64,000 nt of DNA. It comes from Coptis chinensis. Its lineage: Eukaryota; Streptophyta; Magnoliopsida; Ranunculales; Ranunculaceae. This document shows positions 20,804 to 31,990 of the stretch, piece by piece. Position numbers and translations under genes: made by a program. The number at the start of each line of letters is the position of its first letter. Positions within the stretch are counted from its first letter, which is position 1. The stretch spans positions 13,741,501-13,805,500 of the forward strand of contig CM027381.1 of assembly GCA_015680905.1 (NCBI GenBank), read 5' to 3'. The notes beneath the pieces were generated by a model, which saw only the letters and a program-made list of their open reading frames with translations, had not been told where the DNA came from and searched no databases.

Positions 20804-23800
20804 TTAGTGAGTTGCATTACTCAAGAAGCTATTCGTCGATGGTGAACTTTGTCCACTGAGCCATGGGTCATGTACGGATACTGGAGAGAAATCTTTCTTC
20901 TTAGATGAATTTACAAGGTTGTTTATCTGGGGCACATGTACTCTCTGATTCTCTACCCCTGCTTTCTTAGCTGTCATCATACCTTGTGATGTCTCGCTTC
21001 CCTTCGAAGGAGATGCATAAAAAGAAGCTACTGATGACGTTGTGCAAACGTTCTCCTCCAATGGCGCCCAACCACTGAGCTTAATTTCTTCTAGTTCAGC
21101 TGCAACTTCCATCATGGAAGGCCTCATATCCCTGTGAAAAGCAAGACATCTAAATGCTAGCTCAGCCATCTTGAGGACAGATGAAAGTGTCCAGGCGTCT
21201 CTATGTGGCTCAAGGAGTGGATCTATTATTTCATGTAAACAACCTTTCCCAATCTTTTCAATGGCAAGGGAAGCTAAATTCACCTCGCTCTGAGACCGAG
21301 AGAAGTCTATCACCTTCATTCCAGTTATGATCTCCATAAGTACTACACCGAAACTGTAAACATCACTTTTATCGGAAAGGTGGAAATTTTGTTGGTATTG
21401 AGGATCTAGGTACCCTGGAGTACCTTGTGGGGCTGTTGAGATATGGGATGATTCTGGCATACCAAATCTAGAAAGGCCGAAATCCGCAACTTTAGAACTG
21501 AAGTTATAGTCTAAGAGTATATTACTGGACTTAATATCTCTGTGGTATATAGGAGGGTCCATGGCAGAGTGAAGATGAGCAATGGCATGAGCAGTTTCAG
21601 TCGCGATATTCAGACGAATTGTCCAGGGAAGGCCTGTGCCTCTTTCCCTCTGTAAATGCTGAGAAAGAGTGCTATTTGACATGAATTCATAAACAAGGAT
21701 CTGTTCTCCGTTCTCCAAGCAGAATCCTAAGAGGTGGACTAGATGAGGATGATTGACCGATGAGATTAGTTTTATCTCGTTCATGATTGGCACCGTCCCA
21801 TCAGTACTGTCTCTGCGCCTGATCTTTTTTATGGCGACCCATTCGTCATTGTGGAGCTTGCCTGCATACACTGTCCCATATGCCCCAGATCCTAGTTTAT
21901 ATTTCTCCGAAAAGTGGTATGTGGCTCTCTCAATTTCTTTGTAGGTATACAAGTGTACAGTGAAGCAGCCGCCAGCTTCTGATAGTAGCTTTTTCGTGCT
22001 GTCTCGGGCTTTATGCGCAATGGATCGCCGTCTAATTTTATAACAAAGAATGGCTAGACCTGCAGTCACTAAAGCCAGTACACCTGACAGACATATTTTC
22101 CTGAGTCACATTAGTACATTCAGACAAAGCATATCGATCTGGAAACTCAAAAACTCTATACTTTATGCTGCTTGACACGAGCGAATATTTGAAAGAGCTA
22201 ACAAATTTCACATAATCATGAACATCTTTAACATCTAGCCAAGATTTTGCTTACTGTATTTAAGAGATGCAAAGTGTGATATCAAAGTTGACTTACTTCG
22301 ACTAATTAAACACTGAAAAATGAATTAGTATACCATAGTTTTAGGGAGAAAATCAGACGTAGCTAATGTGGTCCAATTTAGATGCGTGCTTACTTTGTAA
22401 TTATGTTCTAGAGAAGTATGGAGTTTTAATTTGTTTGGTCGAAGAATTACCTCCAACTAAAACACCAATTCCAGTGCTTCCACTACATTGGCCAGTCAAG
22501 AACCGCAAAGCATGGCAATGGCCACCTGTTGAAAGGATATATATCAGTAAAAGTTAATACAGCTTCTAAGGCTCCAGTCGGAATATGAATTTTGAACTTA
22601 AAAATACGTAGTGCAAAATATATTATTACACTCCCTAATATTAATGGTTGTTTTAGCTCTGACATTGTGTATACGAAAGTCTAAACGTTGCTTATATTCG
22701 AACGGGTTAACTAGTATTATCCCCTCCTACTTAGATGAGTCAATTAGGATTTGCTCTTGGGGAAATTAGAATCCTTCCCCTCAAATACACACAACATGGT
22801 TAATCCAAATTGATTTTTTTTTTGGTGTATTTGGAGAGTGGGGTAGGGGGCAGCCTAATTTCCCATCTAATAGGGACAAAATCTAATTGACTCGTCTAGT
22901 GGGGTTAATAATCGTTAACCTGAAGTACGAACTAACAAATGGCGTCAACATAGTGGAAAAATCAGAAATCCACCCATTCAACGATAAATGCAACAGGTTT
23001 TAGCTGTCGATTTCATATAACAATTCTACCTTATAGGACAAGGTTAGAAAATTTGCAATACTTTACTTTTTTATTTTTGACAGGACGATCGGCCTCCACA
23101 AAATACTCAATCTATTTTTGTTTTTCCTGATTATTGGGTGATACTCCAAGACCAATTGACATAATTTTTGGATGTCATGTTTCGTTTGTCCGGCAGAGAC
23201 TAATGTTATAGTCAAATCAGCGTAAACATCTTCATTCCGCGTGAATTGACAGCAATTCATTTTATAATCTACAACTGTGACCGCGTAAGCATAGTAGACA
23301 GGATAGTGATTAGTGATAAGGATATTACGTGTAGGAGGGGGCGGTTACATAACATTCCTATAGTTAACTACTTTTCTCCTTGGGTTAACTAGTATTACTC
23401 ACTGCTAGATTAGCAATTTAAGATTTCACTGGATGGGAAAATTAGGGTCTTCCCTGTGAGTATACACAAGGGAACGACTATCACACATGGCCCTGGACGG
23501 CCAAAAACAACGAAGTCAGTTTTCATTGGTTGATTGGGAGGACGTGGCATGAGAGAAATAAAAGTCAAAAACAATACTTCTCTCCAATTCTCTCTCCTCT
23601 TTCAATTGTCTTTACTCCTGTTTTTAACTGGCTACAGGTCTTTTTCATTAATCACTCCCCTCTCCAAAATCCAAAAACAAAGGATGAACTAAAGCTAAAA
23701 TTACATTTGCTTGGTTTCACTATCTCTCTCTCTCCTCATGAATAGAGTATTTTTTGTTTTCTTCCTTTTCCATTTCCATGTGAAGTAATTAAAAATTAAC

Positions 23801-26571
23801 TAAGCAAATTTGTTAGGTTGTGAAATGAAGTTCCTTCCCCTAATATATTTTTAACAACAACTATTATAAATTCCAACTTCGAAGAGTGAATCAGCAAATT
23901 GGTATCTCAAATTTAGGTTTTATTGTTTTATCATGAATTTAAGTCCAATATCATCAGTAAAGTAATTTGTTATAAGTAATCAATTAGTGAAATAGAAGAT
24001 TTAAAAAATTCAATAATAAACACAGCTACTGTTTTTTTTTTTTTAAAAAAAATCAATCCAACTTAGTTATTCATAATCATAACTCAAATAAAATTAGCAA
24101 TGGAGGCAAGAGTGAAGAATGAACAATGAAGAAGAAGGCTGTAACCTCTCAAAAAAGGTCAAAATATAAAGAGGAGAGAGAAATAGAGAGAGAAGTATTG
24201 TTTTTGACTTTTTTTCTTCTCATATGCCACGTACTCCCAAAATTAAACACGTCAAGTTCAAGTTGATTTTTTTTTTTGTGTGTACTCACGAGGGAGATCC
24301 TAATTTTCCCATCTAATTGGGGGAAATCCTAATTGGGTCATCTAATAAGAGAGTAATACTAAAAAATCCTTTCTCCTTTCCTCACAATTTCTCCACGTAG
24401 AACTTTGTGAGCGGTAATACTACACTGACGGACTGACCCACTTATTTGAACCGTCATAATCATTGATTTACATAGAAATACGTGTATGTGTGTATTGCAA
24501 TGCAACCCAATAGTAGGTCTAAAAGGTTAGCATCAAACAAAATTACACTAAATTCCTCTCACTTTTTTGGTTTTGGAATTTCAAAATAAGAAAATAGTCC
24601 ATAGGACCAATTTGGAGAAAAAGTAACTCTAGAGGACACTGTTTTTTATGAGTAACCCTCAATGACAAAATAAGTTGGCCTGACTTCTTTACTTTTTTTA
24701 AATGTCAGTTATACCCTTCTGTGAAAATAATCCTCAAGGACAAATGACTCGGATTTAAAATAAATATTTGCTGGTTTTATCCTTTCTGTCATTTTTACTA
24801 TGAACAATGAGTGTTCATACTTTTTGCTGGTGTATGAACAATGATTGTTCATATCCAAATAGGTGAATATACCTTATACAATATATTGATGTGTTAACAT
24901 TAAATGTTCATACCAAAAGGACTATGAACATTCAATGTTCATACCCAATCAATGTTCATACCCAAAAGACTATGAACATCGAATGTTCATACCCAAAAAC
25001 TATGAACATTAATTCAATGTTCATACCAAAATGACTATGAACATTGAATGTTCATACCCAAAGGACTATGACATTCAATGTTCATACTAAATACACTGGG
25101 TCGGACCGTTAATTATTTCGTATAAGGAGTATACTTGACATTTCATCCATCCGATCCGTTTTTTATTTCACGTCAAGAGTATACTTGACCTTTCATCTAT
25201 TCCGGTCCTTGTGAATTACGAAAACAAAAAGGTGTCCTTGAGAGTTACTTTTTCGGCAATTTTGTCCTTGAGAGTCACTCCCTAATTTCAAAATTGGACA
25301 GTCTAGTGAGCATCAAACAGAATTAATTGGTCCACAAGTCACTAAGCAAGGTGCATACATGCAACTCAAAAAGTGCGTTGCCTACTAGCATTCGTCGTTT
25401 ATTCATCGGTTCTTATGACTGCTCTCTCTTTAGATTAATCTCCTAACTCTCTTATTATAGTTCCAAACCGCAAATATATTAAGAGTAATGTGTTAAAGAC
25501 CAAATGTTATTTGAAGAAAATAGAATGTAACAGGACCCACAGTCCCACATCAGTACAAAATGTCGCGACCTAGTTTGAAATTTTATAACGACTCTTTTTG
25601 TTAGTTTTATATTTTGCAATTGGCCGGCCTGATACGCTCACAAGTCACAACTGCAGTCTGCAGGCAGTGAATCCTGAATATGCTGAGTGTGTTTTCAAAC
25701 CTTAGACTGTTATGAAGTATTGATTTCTGATCAACTAGCAATAAAGAAACTAAAGACCGTCGACTAATAATACAGTTTAGCTAGTTGAATTATTAAACAA
25801 AGCACAGATTAATTCACTGGAAATGAACTTACCTTTATGGCAACCACTACCGGCCTTGAATCCATCTCCATTGAACCCCTGGCGGCATTGGCAGCGGAAT
25901 CCAGGCTGTTTGTTAGCCGGCAGAACGACCTTTGTACAGTTAGCATTTGAAGAACATGAGCTGCAATTGCCTGCCAACCACCATCCCAACTTAACTATCT
26001 CAAACTCCAACGACACAATGGAATTGTTCGTAGCCCCATCAAGAGCTATAGAAGAGTACACGAACTGGCAAGTGCTCTCGCTCACGTTAGCAAACGTCAT
26101 GATCTCTGTTGAAGTACTCTGATCTCTTTTAGAGTTATCTTTTGAATAACATTTAGGGTGATCATAACATGAGACATTGAACTGGAAATCTAAAAGAGAA
26201 GTTGGTACGACGCAACCTTTAGGCTCAGTGCTACAGTTTTGGACTAGTAATCCATTTAGCCATGTAAGTGCATAATTCCGACTGAAGAGAGGTAACAAGT
26301 CTTGTATAGGACGGTCACACTTGGCAGGAAGTTTGACTAAGATAAAATCTGATGAAACGTTCTGGACAAGAAACTTGCCGATCTGGATCTTTCCATTGAT
26401 GCAGTTAAGACGGACTTCACAGCTTTCAGAGAAGCCGAACGGATACCGGACAGCATGACGACTTGCACCGCAGGATTGGTTGCAAGGGGCAGATGATTGA
26501 GGTGTGATTACAGAAAGCATGAGTATCACTACTAAGAGATCCAAGACGAAATCAGGGTTGTTTCTTATCAT
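20804..26571 (-). CDS. WAKL14: Wall-associated receptor kinase-like protein, WAKL14/20 type
   Basis: CDS exons (minus): 26571-25833, 22525-22451, 22083-20804; all introns GT-AG, phase 1, total 697 codons (Arabidopsis WAKL14 is similar in size). The ATG at 26571 opens a signal peptide (IRNNPDFVLDLLVVILMLSV); an ATG-less extension upstream is ignored. Then comes the Cys-rich GUB_WAK pectin-binding-type region (CNQSC, YPFGFSESC) and a C-terminal Cys cluster (CSSCSSNANC, CQCRQGFNGDGF). The TM spans exons 2-3. The kinase has GSGAYG (about 336), VAIKK (Lys 357), HRDIKSSN (453), DFGLS (472) and GTPGYLDPQY: all catalytic residues present. It should be a plasma-membrane Ser/Thr kinase sensing wall or extracellular cues. 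Ligand and orthology are inferred. Confidence 0.92.
22704..22920. mobile_element. About 217-bp MITE in WAKL intron 1, family A
   Basis: The left end GGGTTAACTAGTATTATCCCC pairs imperfectly with the right end GGGGTTAATAATCGTTAACC. Further inward, TTAGATGAGTCAATTAGGAT matches the inverse of ATCTAATTGACTCGTCTAG. It belongs to the same family as the longer element at 23382-24365. Confidence 0.6.
23382..24365. mobile_element. About 980-bp inverted-repeat element in WAKL intron 1, family A
   Basis: Ends share AGTATTACTC in inverted orientation, followed by the TTAGGG/CCTAATT region and TGTGAGTATACAC versus GTGTGTACTCACG. Deeper arms include a gene-like CGTGGCATGAGA / TCATATGCCACG pair and AAAACAATACTTCTCTC versus GAGAGAAGTATTGTTTT. 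The long arms enclose no ORF. It is probably the parent size class of the 217-bp MITE. Confidence 0.6.
24600..25290. mobile_element. Inverted-repeat element with internal minisatellite in WAKL intron 1
   Basis: The left arm (GAAAAAGTAACTCTAGAGGACAC near 24617) pairs with the inverse of the right arm (GGTGTCCTTGAGAGTTACTTTTTC near 25230). A second pair is CCTCAATGACAAAAT with TTTGTCCTTGAG. The centre is filled by the palindromic tandem repeats at 24826-25090. Terminal target duplications were not identified. Confidence 0.5.
24826..25090. repeat. Minisatellite of palindromic TATGAACATT/AATGTTCATA units
   Basis: About seven units of roughly 30 bases repeat the pattern ACTATGAACATTCAATGTTCATACCCAAA with small changes. 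Each unit is itself an inverted repeat (GAACATT-n-AATGTTC), so single strands could form serial hairpins. Confidence 0.75.
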
Positions 26572-28021
26572 TCTTGTATTCAAAACAGCATGTCCATGTG
26601 AGAAGCTGATGATGGAAGCAGGACTAAAGAGCTTGTAAATGGACTGAAGAGGACAAAAAATTTGCTCTGTATTTGATGTTTCTTTTGGTATGTCATACAG
26701 AGAGAATAGCAAATAATTCCAAGCTGATCAAGTGAGCATGCCTGTATTTGTTACTCTTCACAATAATAGTGCATAGAAAAGAGCTCCCTTCTTTAATTTT
26801 CCATCCGTACAACTAGTAAGAGATAATCTATCCTCTAATATATTACCACTTCATATCATGGAGACATGGACTATTAAGCTGTGGATATATTGAAATTTGA
26901 AAGTAAGTTAAAAAAAAAGGAGAGAAAATAGAGCACTCTTCCCATTAAAAATAGACACGGAGAAGAAACAGACACCTTGTATTCAAATTATTCATTTCAC
27001 TATCAAGACCAAAGTCCAAAAGGAAAGTATACGGCAAGACTTCAGATTGCATTGGCAAAAATGTCCTCACATAAGCCGTAATTTCAGTTAGGATTAGATA
27101 GTTACCAAAAAAAAGTTGGGATTAGATGAAATTGCATGGAACTGGACTAGCTTGGGCTTGAAATCGTAACAATTGCCTCAAACAGTATCTTGAACATTTC
27201 TTTATGGGTGATTAAGGAGTATGAACTATGAACACATACTACTAATTTGACGTGATCAGGAGGCAAGTCACAGATAAAACAAGTGATGGACCTCCAAGGG
27301 ATGTGTCTACTCAATACCGGTATTGCTTTTCTTGCTTTCACTCCTAAAATAGGTCTCTTCAATAACAGCCACAATAACAACCGAAGGCCCAGCAGCCACG
27401 CCATGTCGCCATTTTTAATGATTTAGAAGGTAAATTTAGATTCTTCCAGGATTGAGATAAAGTTAAAGAAGATGGTGTAAGCTCTGTCGGAAAGGAAAAA
27501 CTGTAAGAGCAAAAGATACCCAATTTAGCATTAGTGAGTAGTAACTAATGGACAAAATTATAGAATGGGTATGATCTGTGATTCAGTCAACGCTTGGTGT
27601 AAAAGCATATGTAGCAAAACTCTCTGTCAATTGTCAAGTTAGAGATAGAAGATGTGGGTTTCAACAGAAACATGTATTTTATAACACCTTTTAAAGCCAA
27701 AATGAAATATGCAGTTAATGACGGGAAAATGGAAATTGAGGATACAATGAACTCAGATTAAGTAACAATAAGGTAAGCCAACAAGAAAACTATCTCATAA
27801 CAATAACGTAAGTCTACAAGACAACTATCTAACAACATTTTTAAGATTTCCAGCCCTTTCTTTCCCTTCCATGCGATACCACCTTCACTTGATATCTTTC
27901 CTCTCCTGCTACAATGAACTCAGATTCAAATGTGTTTCAGTCGATTTGTATAACTCAAAAAACTATCGACTCCCGTCATACTTTACAAGCAAAAGATAAC
28001 AGCTTTAAAATTCCAGCAGTC
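26572..28021. other. WAKL upstream region, no supported gene
   Basis: It contains the WAKL promoter and 5' leader on the minus strand. An 85-residue minus ORF (27404-27147) starts with ATG and a Leu-rich segment (MAWLLGLRLLLWLLLKRP), but it has no family match and no promoter evidence, so it is not called as a gene. Confidence 0.35.
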
Positions 28022-28101
28022 TTAAAAGAGGGACATATCTGGCGGAGGTCCGTACACTGTCTTCCATGACTGTGGAATGATCCATCCACTTTCGTCAGTG
28101 C
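28022..28101 (-). CDS. Terminal exon of an unrecognised minus-strand gene (partial)
   Basis: On the minus strand, TTGTTCAG is followed by 80 bases giving TDESGWIIPQSWKTVYGPPP then DMSLF and TAA, with phase-1 entry. The Trp- and Pro-rich peptide and the clean acceptor make a real terminal exon likely. The other exons should lie upstream on the minus strand (above 28101), in the region now full of LINE and DNA-element insertions, but I could not find them. The protein family is not recognised; the exon may be orphaned. Confidence 0.45.
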
Positions 28102-28362
28102 CTGAACAATAACACACCAAAACATATTACATGTTACGTCTCCAATTAATGCCCCAACCAGTTAGTTATTATGCAAAATCTAGATTACATCCAAAATATT
28201 AGGTTTGAAGAAATGTGAGTCATTTGAAATTCCAGACTTTACTTGAAGAAAAAAAAAATACAAAATACAAAAAAATAAATCAACAAACAAACAAACAAAC
28301 ACTTCCAAAAAAGTAGAACAGATACATTGTGAGATCTGGAATTAGTGGCTGGACCGGAGCAG

Positions 28363-28735
28363 TTTTTTTTTTTTTTTTTTTTTTTTATCGGTAAAATGTG
28401 ATGTGTATATATAATCATAAATTCAAAGTTTGTAGGATGAGATATCCTACTCAGATACAACAAAGGAAAAGACAAATACAAAATCGATACTAGAAAAAAA
28501 AAACTACGACTATTAGAGAAAACTAAAACAAAGGGATGCAATCATGCATAGCCGAGCAAGGAATCCGATCCGAACATAAGGTCCCCGAATGATGTATCTG
28601 TCCACTCTTCCCAGAACTTCGACCAGAGAAAGACGAATCCCTTGATTGCTACAATCACTTGTGCCCTAGTCATCGCACATCCATGAAAGTGTCTCCTGTT
28701 CCTTTCCAGCCACAAAGCCCACATGATAGCAAAAG
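28363..28735 (-). mobile_element. LINE 3' end fragment with poly(A)
   Basis: A 24-base T-run (28363-28386) is the poly(A) tail in minus orientation. Above it the minus strand encodes WALWLERNRRHFHGCAMTRA, the conserved region after zf-RVT in plant L1 ORF2. The fragment is truncated at about 28735, where plus-strand LINE sequence begins. Confidence 0.7.
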
Positions 28736-28742
28736 TTTATAG

Positions 28743-30015
28743 ATGAAGACTATAAGTTCAAACATTAGGGGATGTGGAGATCCTTCCAAAATTACACACT
28801 TGATATATTTGATTTCTATAGAAAATCCAAATATGGTCTTCATCTCCAAATCTTAAGCTTCCTCCAATTACATGTAACACCTATCTGCCCTCCTCAACAA
28901 CCCCCATCACGTCTCTGTTAATACATCACTTCTATTAATACTGCTGGTGGTTTTTGCCTCATGTGAAAGGCTGATTTAGAATCACCCTTCTCTGCTCCTT
29001 CCATACATCACATCACTACTTCCACTATTTTTGGCTGTCAATCTACAGCATAAAATGCATGTTTTTTCTATGGGAGTAAAATTCCAAACCTAATAGAACA
29101 TGCAGTTGGGATCCTATAAGACAGCTGCACAACCTCTCTAACACTCAACCCACCCTTATTATTGGTCATATGAACATAATCTTATCTGTTGAAGAAAAGA
29201 AAGGAGGGAAAGACTATGAATTCACAGATAGCTAACCTGCCCAAAAATTAGTAGAGACCAAGCTGTCCTTGACTAAGGTTTCAAAAGGTTACCTTTTACT
29301 TGGGCCAACAAAAGGACAGGCAGTGACAACATTAAAAAAAAAGGGCTTCACACAGCACTCTCTAATTCTAAAAGGCTCATTCGTTTTCCTGAATCCACCC
29401 TCAATCACCTCCCTGCCATAGAATCAGACCATTTCTTGCACTTCTCAACACAAATCCCTCACCACTAGCTTCTCCAAAATCTTTCAAATTTTACCACATG
29501 TGGATGGACCATAATGACTACCACAAACTCATTTCACACGCATGGCAAAGACTTCACCTACCAGGCTACCACCCAACACCCCCCACTACCATTCTAATCC
29601 AAAAAATCTCTCGTCTACCAAAAAAAGCCCTCAATTCTTGGTATAAAACTACATTTAAAAACATTCTCCAACAAATTTCAGCTCTCAAAAATAAATTTGC
29701 AAACATTCAAAGTACAACATCAATGAAAGAAAATGTGAGTTTGGAACATCAATATCCTCCTTAAGCTTGAAAATATGTTAGAAAGTTAAAAGAAATGGTG
29801 GAAACAAAAATCTAGAGAGAATAATACAGTGGAAGGGGATAGAAACACACACTATTTCCACATTAAAACCCCTAGCCACAAGAGATTCAACAAATTGAAT
29901 CTTCAAAAATTCTGAAGATAATTGAGTCTCATCTTCTAAAGACATTGATCTTACTGTGGTCTCTCATTTTCAAAAATTTCTGTCTGATAATAGCTTAGTG
30001 AATCTTCAACTGATA
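28743..30015 (+). mobile_element. LINE ORF2 5' part: endonuclease and start of RT region (broken)
   Basis: From an ATG at 28743 the plus strand reads MKTISSNIRGCGDPSKITHL and NPNMVFIS, the APE-type endonuclease start of L1 ORF2. It continues through stops and shifts to LPAIESDHFLHF (endonuclease end), MWMDHNDYHKLI and the pre-RT KSRENNTVEGDRNTHYFHIK near 29800. It is interrupted after about 30015, and RT core sequence resumes at 31735. All catalytic continuity is lost. Confidence 0.7.
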
Positions 30016-30085
30016 TTTTCTTTAATACTATTACCAGTCGAATCGTAACTCGTATCTTAAACCGTAGAGGTTAAGAGTCAGATTA

Positions 30086-31005
30086 AGGGGCCATTTGTTT
30101 TTGCCTCTTATAAGACCTTGAGGTCTTATAACCTCTTATAAGATGTGGCCTAGTGATTTTGAACATTTTTTTTGTTTGTTTTTTGCCTCTTATAAGAGGC
30201 ATTCTACTAGAAATGTCTTATAAGAGGCTCCAATTCTATAAGTACTAAAATTGGATCTACTTCAATTCTATAAGTCTTATAACTTAAAAAATGACTCAAA
30301 CACCCCCGTCTATATACCCCTAGTCTCATTTCTCTCTTCTTCCCTTTTCATTATCGTCTTCTCCAAATAACTCCATTGCCCTAGCCACCACCACCACCAC
30401 CAAACTATTAAAACCACCACCACCAAACTATTAAAACCACCACCATCATCACCACCACCACTACCACCACCATCATTACCTCCACCACCACTACCACCGT
30501 ACTATTAAGACTATCACCACCACCACCACCGTGTTACTAAAACCACCACCACTTCTACTACTACCACCACCACCATCACTACCACCATGCTATTAAGACT
30601 AATATCATCACCTCCACTACTACTACCACCACCACCACCACTACCACCGTACTATTAAGACTATTACCACCACCACCACCGTGCTATTAAGACCAATCTC
30701 ATCACCACCGCCAATTAAGGTAGTTTCCTAAAATCGATATTCTAATTATTAAAATTGATTTGAAACCGAAAATCAAACTATACGCTTGTTAATTAATCTA
30801 TTCAAGTTAAATGTGATGTAAAACAAGGCTATATTTGTCAAATAACCATCTATAGGATGTCATATATTTGTTTTTTCTATTTTTACAAGTGCTTATAAGA
30901 GGAACTTAAAATGAAAAACAAACCACTTTATAAGACCATCTTATAAGACCCTCTTATAACACATGATCTTATAAGACCCTATTATAACTTAACCCAAAAA
31001 AACAA
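30086..31005. mobile_element. hAT-like non-autonomous element with CTTATAAGAC subterminal repeats
   Basis: The element starts AGGGGCCATTTGTTTTTGCC and ends AACCCAAAAAAACAA (weak inverted ends), with AGATTA directly outside both. (TC)TTATAAGA(C/G) occurs repeatedly near both ends (30100-30230 and 30890-30985), as binding sites do in hAT elements. The centre holds a long CCA-repeat tract. The superfamily is inferred. Confidence 0.5.
30374..30705. repeat. CCA/CCACCACCA microsatellite-minisatellite
   Basis: Interrupted CCA trinucleotide repeats alternate with AAACTATTAAAA(C)C, GTACTATTAAGACTAT and GTGCTATTAAGAC spacers, so a higher-order repeat of about 50-70 bases is also present. Confidence 0.85.
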
Positions 31006-31129
31006 AGATTAAATCTTAAACCGTATCGTAAATTGTAAGATTTTTTTCCCCAAGTATTTTAAACTTCAAAAAATATATGTATGATTAGAAACTTATACAT
31101 GGATGAAGTTTAAAACCATGTTACTTATA

Positions 31130-31500
31130 AACCTTTAAAGTAGGCCCAATAAAGAGGGCCGCCCGGTTTGTAATTGTTGCATAGTTTAAAACAATATTCC
31201 AAGTTTTTTGGCCCAATTTGTTTATAAAAGGTCTATCCAAAATAAAAAGAAATATAAAGGCCCAATTAAACATTTAAGTTACAAGCCCAAATACCAATTA
31301 AAAAAGCCCACTACGGCTTAGAAAATAAAGCAATCGGATAGTCTTGTTCTCCAATAGTTCTGCCTCTCTCTCTCTGGTTTGATCTGCCTCTCTCTCTCCA
31401 GTTCAAGCACTCCGACCACTCGATCCTTATGCCTCTCTCTTCTCTACTTCTGCTCTCTCAAGTACTCCGACCACGAATCTGTAAGTAAAAGCTCGAGTTA
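31130..31500 (+). promoter_or_regulatory. Promoter and 5' leader of a host gene (orphaned or captured)
   Basis: Several site-II-type GGCCCAA/AGCCCA motifs (31143, 31210, 31259, 31284, 31306) lie in one cluster. They are followed by a CT-rich leader containing a partial duplication (TCAAG(C/T)ACTCCGACCAC twice) and a likely donor CTGTAAGT near 31480. This layout is typical of plant housekeeping promoters with a 5'-UTR intron. It sits between two parts of a LINE, and no downstream gene was found. Confidence 0.45.
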
Positions 31501-31734
31501 TCTCTTTCTCTCTCTCTGAGATTTTCTCCATGTTCGATATCATGTGGTTCTCTCTCTCTGAGTTATTCACAAACCGTACGATTCTAGTGTTAACTCTCGA
31601 TTTGTGGTTTTTACACAAACTGCATCCGATTCAATGTGGTTTTGTGAATTTCCGGTTCTGCTAATGAGTTGCCTCAGTTTCCTCACGGTTCGAGTTAAAC
31701 CGCGATTTTTTCCGGTTCCTACAACACTAACTAT

Positions 31735-31990
31735 TACTATGGAAAGAATGTCAAGGAAGTGGTGTTTAGTATAGGTGCTCTTAAAGCACCAGGGCCAGAT
31801 GGGTTCCCAACTTTCTTCTATAATCAGTCTTGAGACATTGTTGGTAAGGACGTTTGCGACAAGTTCAAAAAGAATTTCTCTAAAGGTCACACACTTGAAC
31901 ATATGAATCACACCAACATTGCCCTCATCCCAAAGTGCCCTACCCCTGAAACTTGTAGTGACTTAACCCATTAGACTTTGTAATATATCC
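31735..31990 (+). mobile_element. LINE RT core fragment
   Basis: The plus strand encodes VVFSIGALKAPGPDGFPTFF, DIVGKDVCDKF and HTNIALIPKCPTPE, the L1-type RT start, with one in-frame TGA. This should follow the endonuclease part at 28743-30015; the 1.7 kb between them is inserted DNA. Confidence 0.75.

Noticed and set aside
24800-25100. CRISPR-like array
   Set aside because: The regular repeats are contiguous palindromic minisatellite units without unique spacers, in a plant nuclear intron.
25823-26122. 99-residue plus ORF
   Set aside because: Antisense to WAKL exon 1; a shadow of the real coding frame.
27147-27404. 85-residue minus ORF with Leu-rich start
   Set aside because: Has an ATG and a hydrophobic stretch but no homologue recognised, no leader or promoter evidence, and unusual composition.
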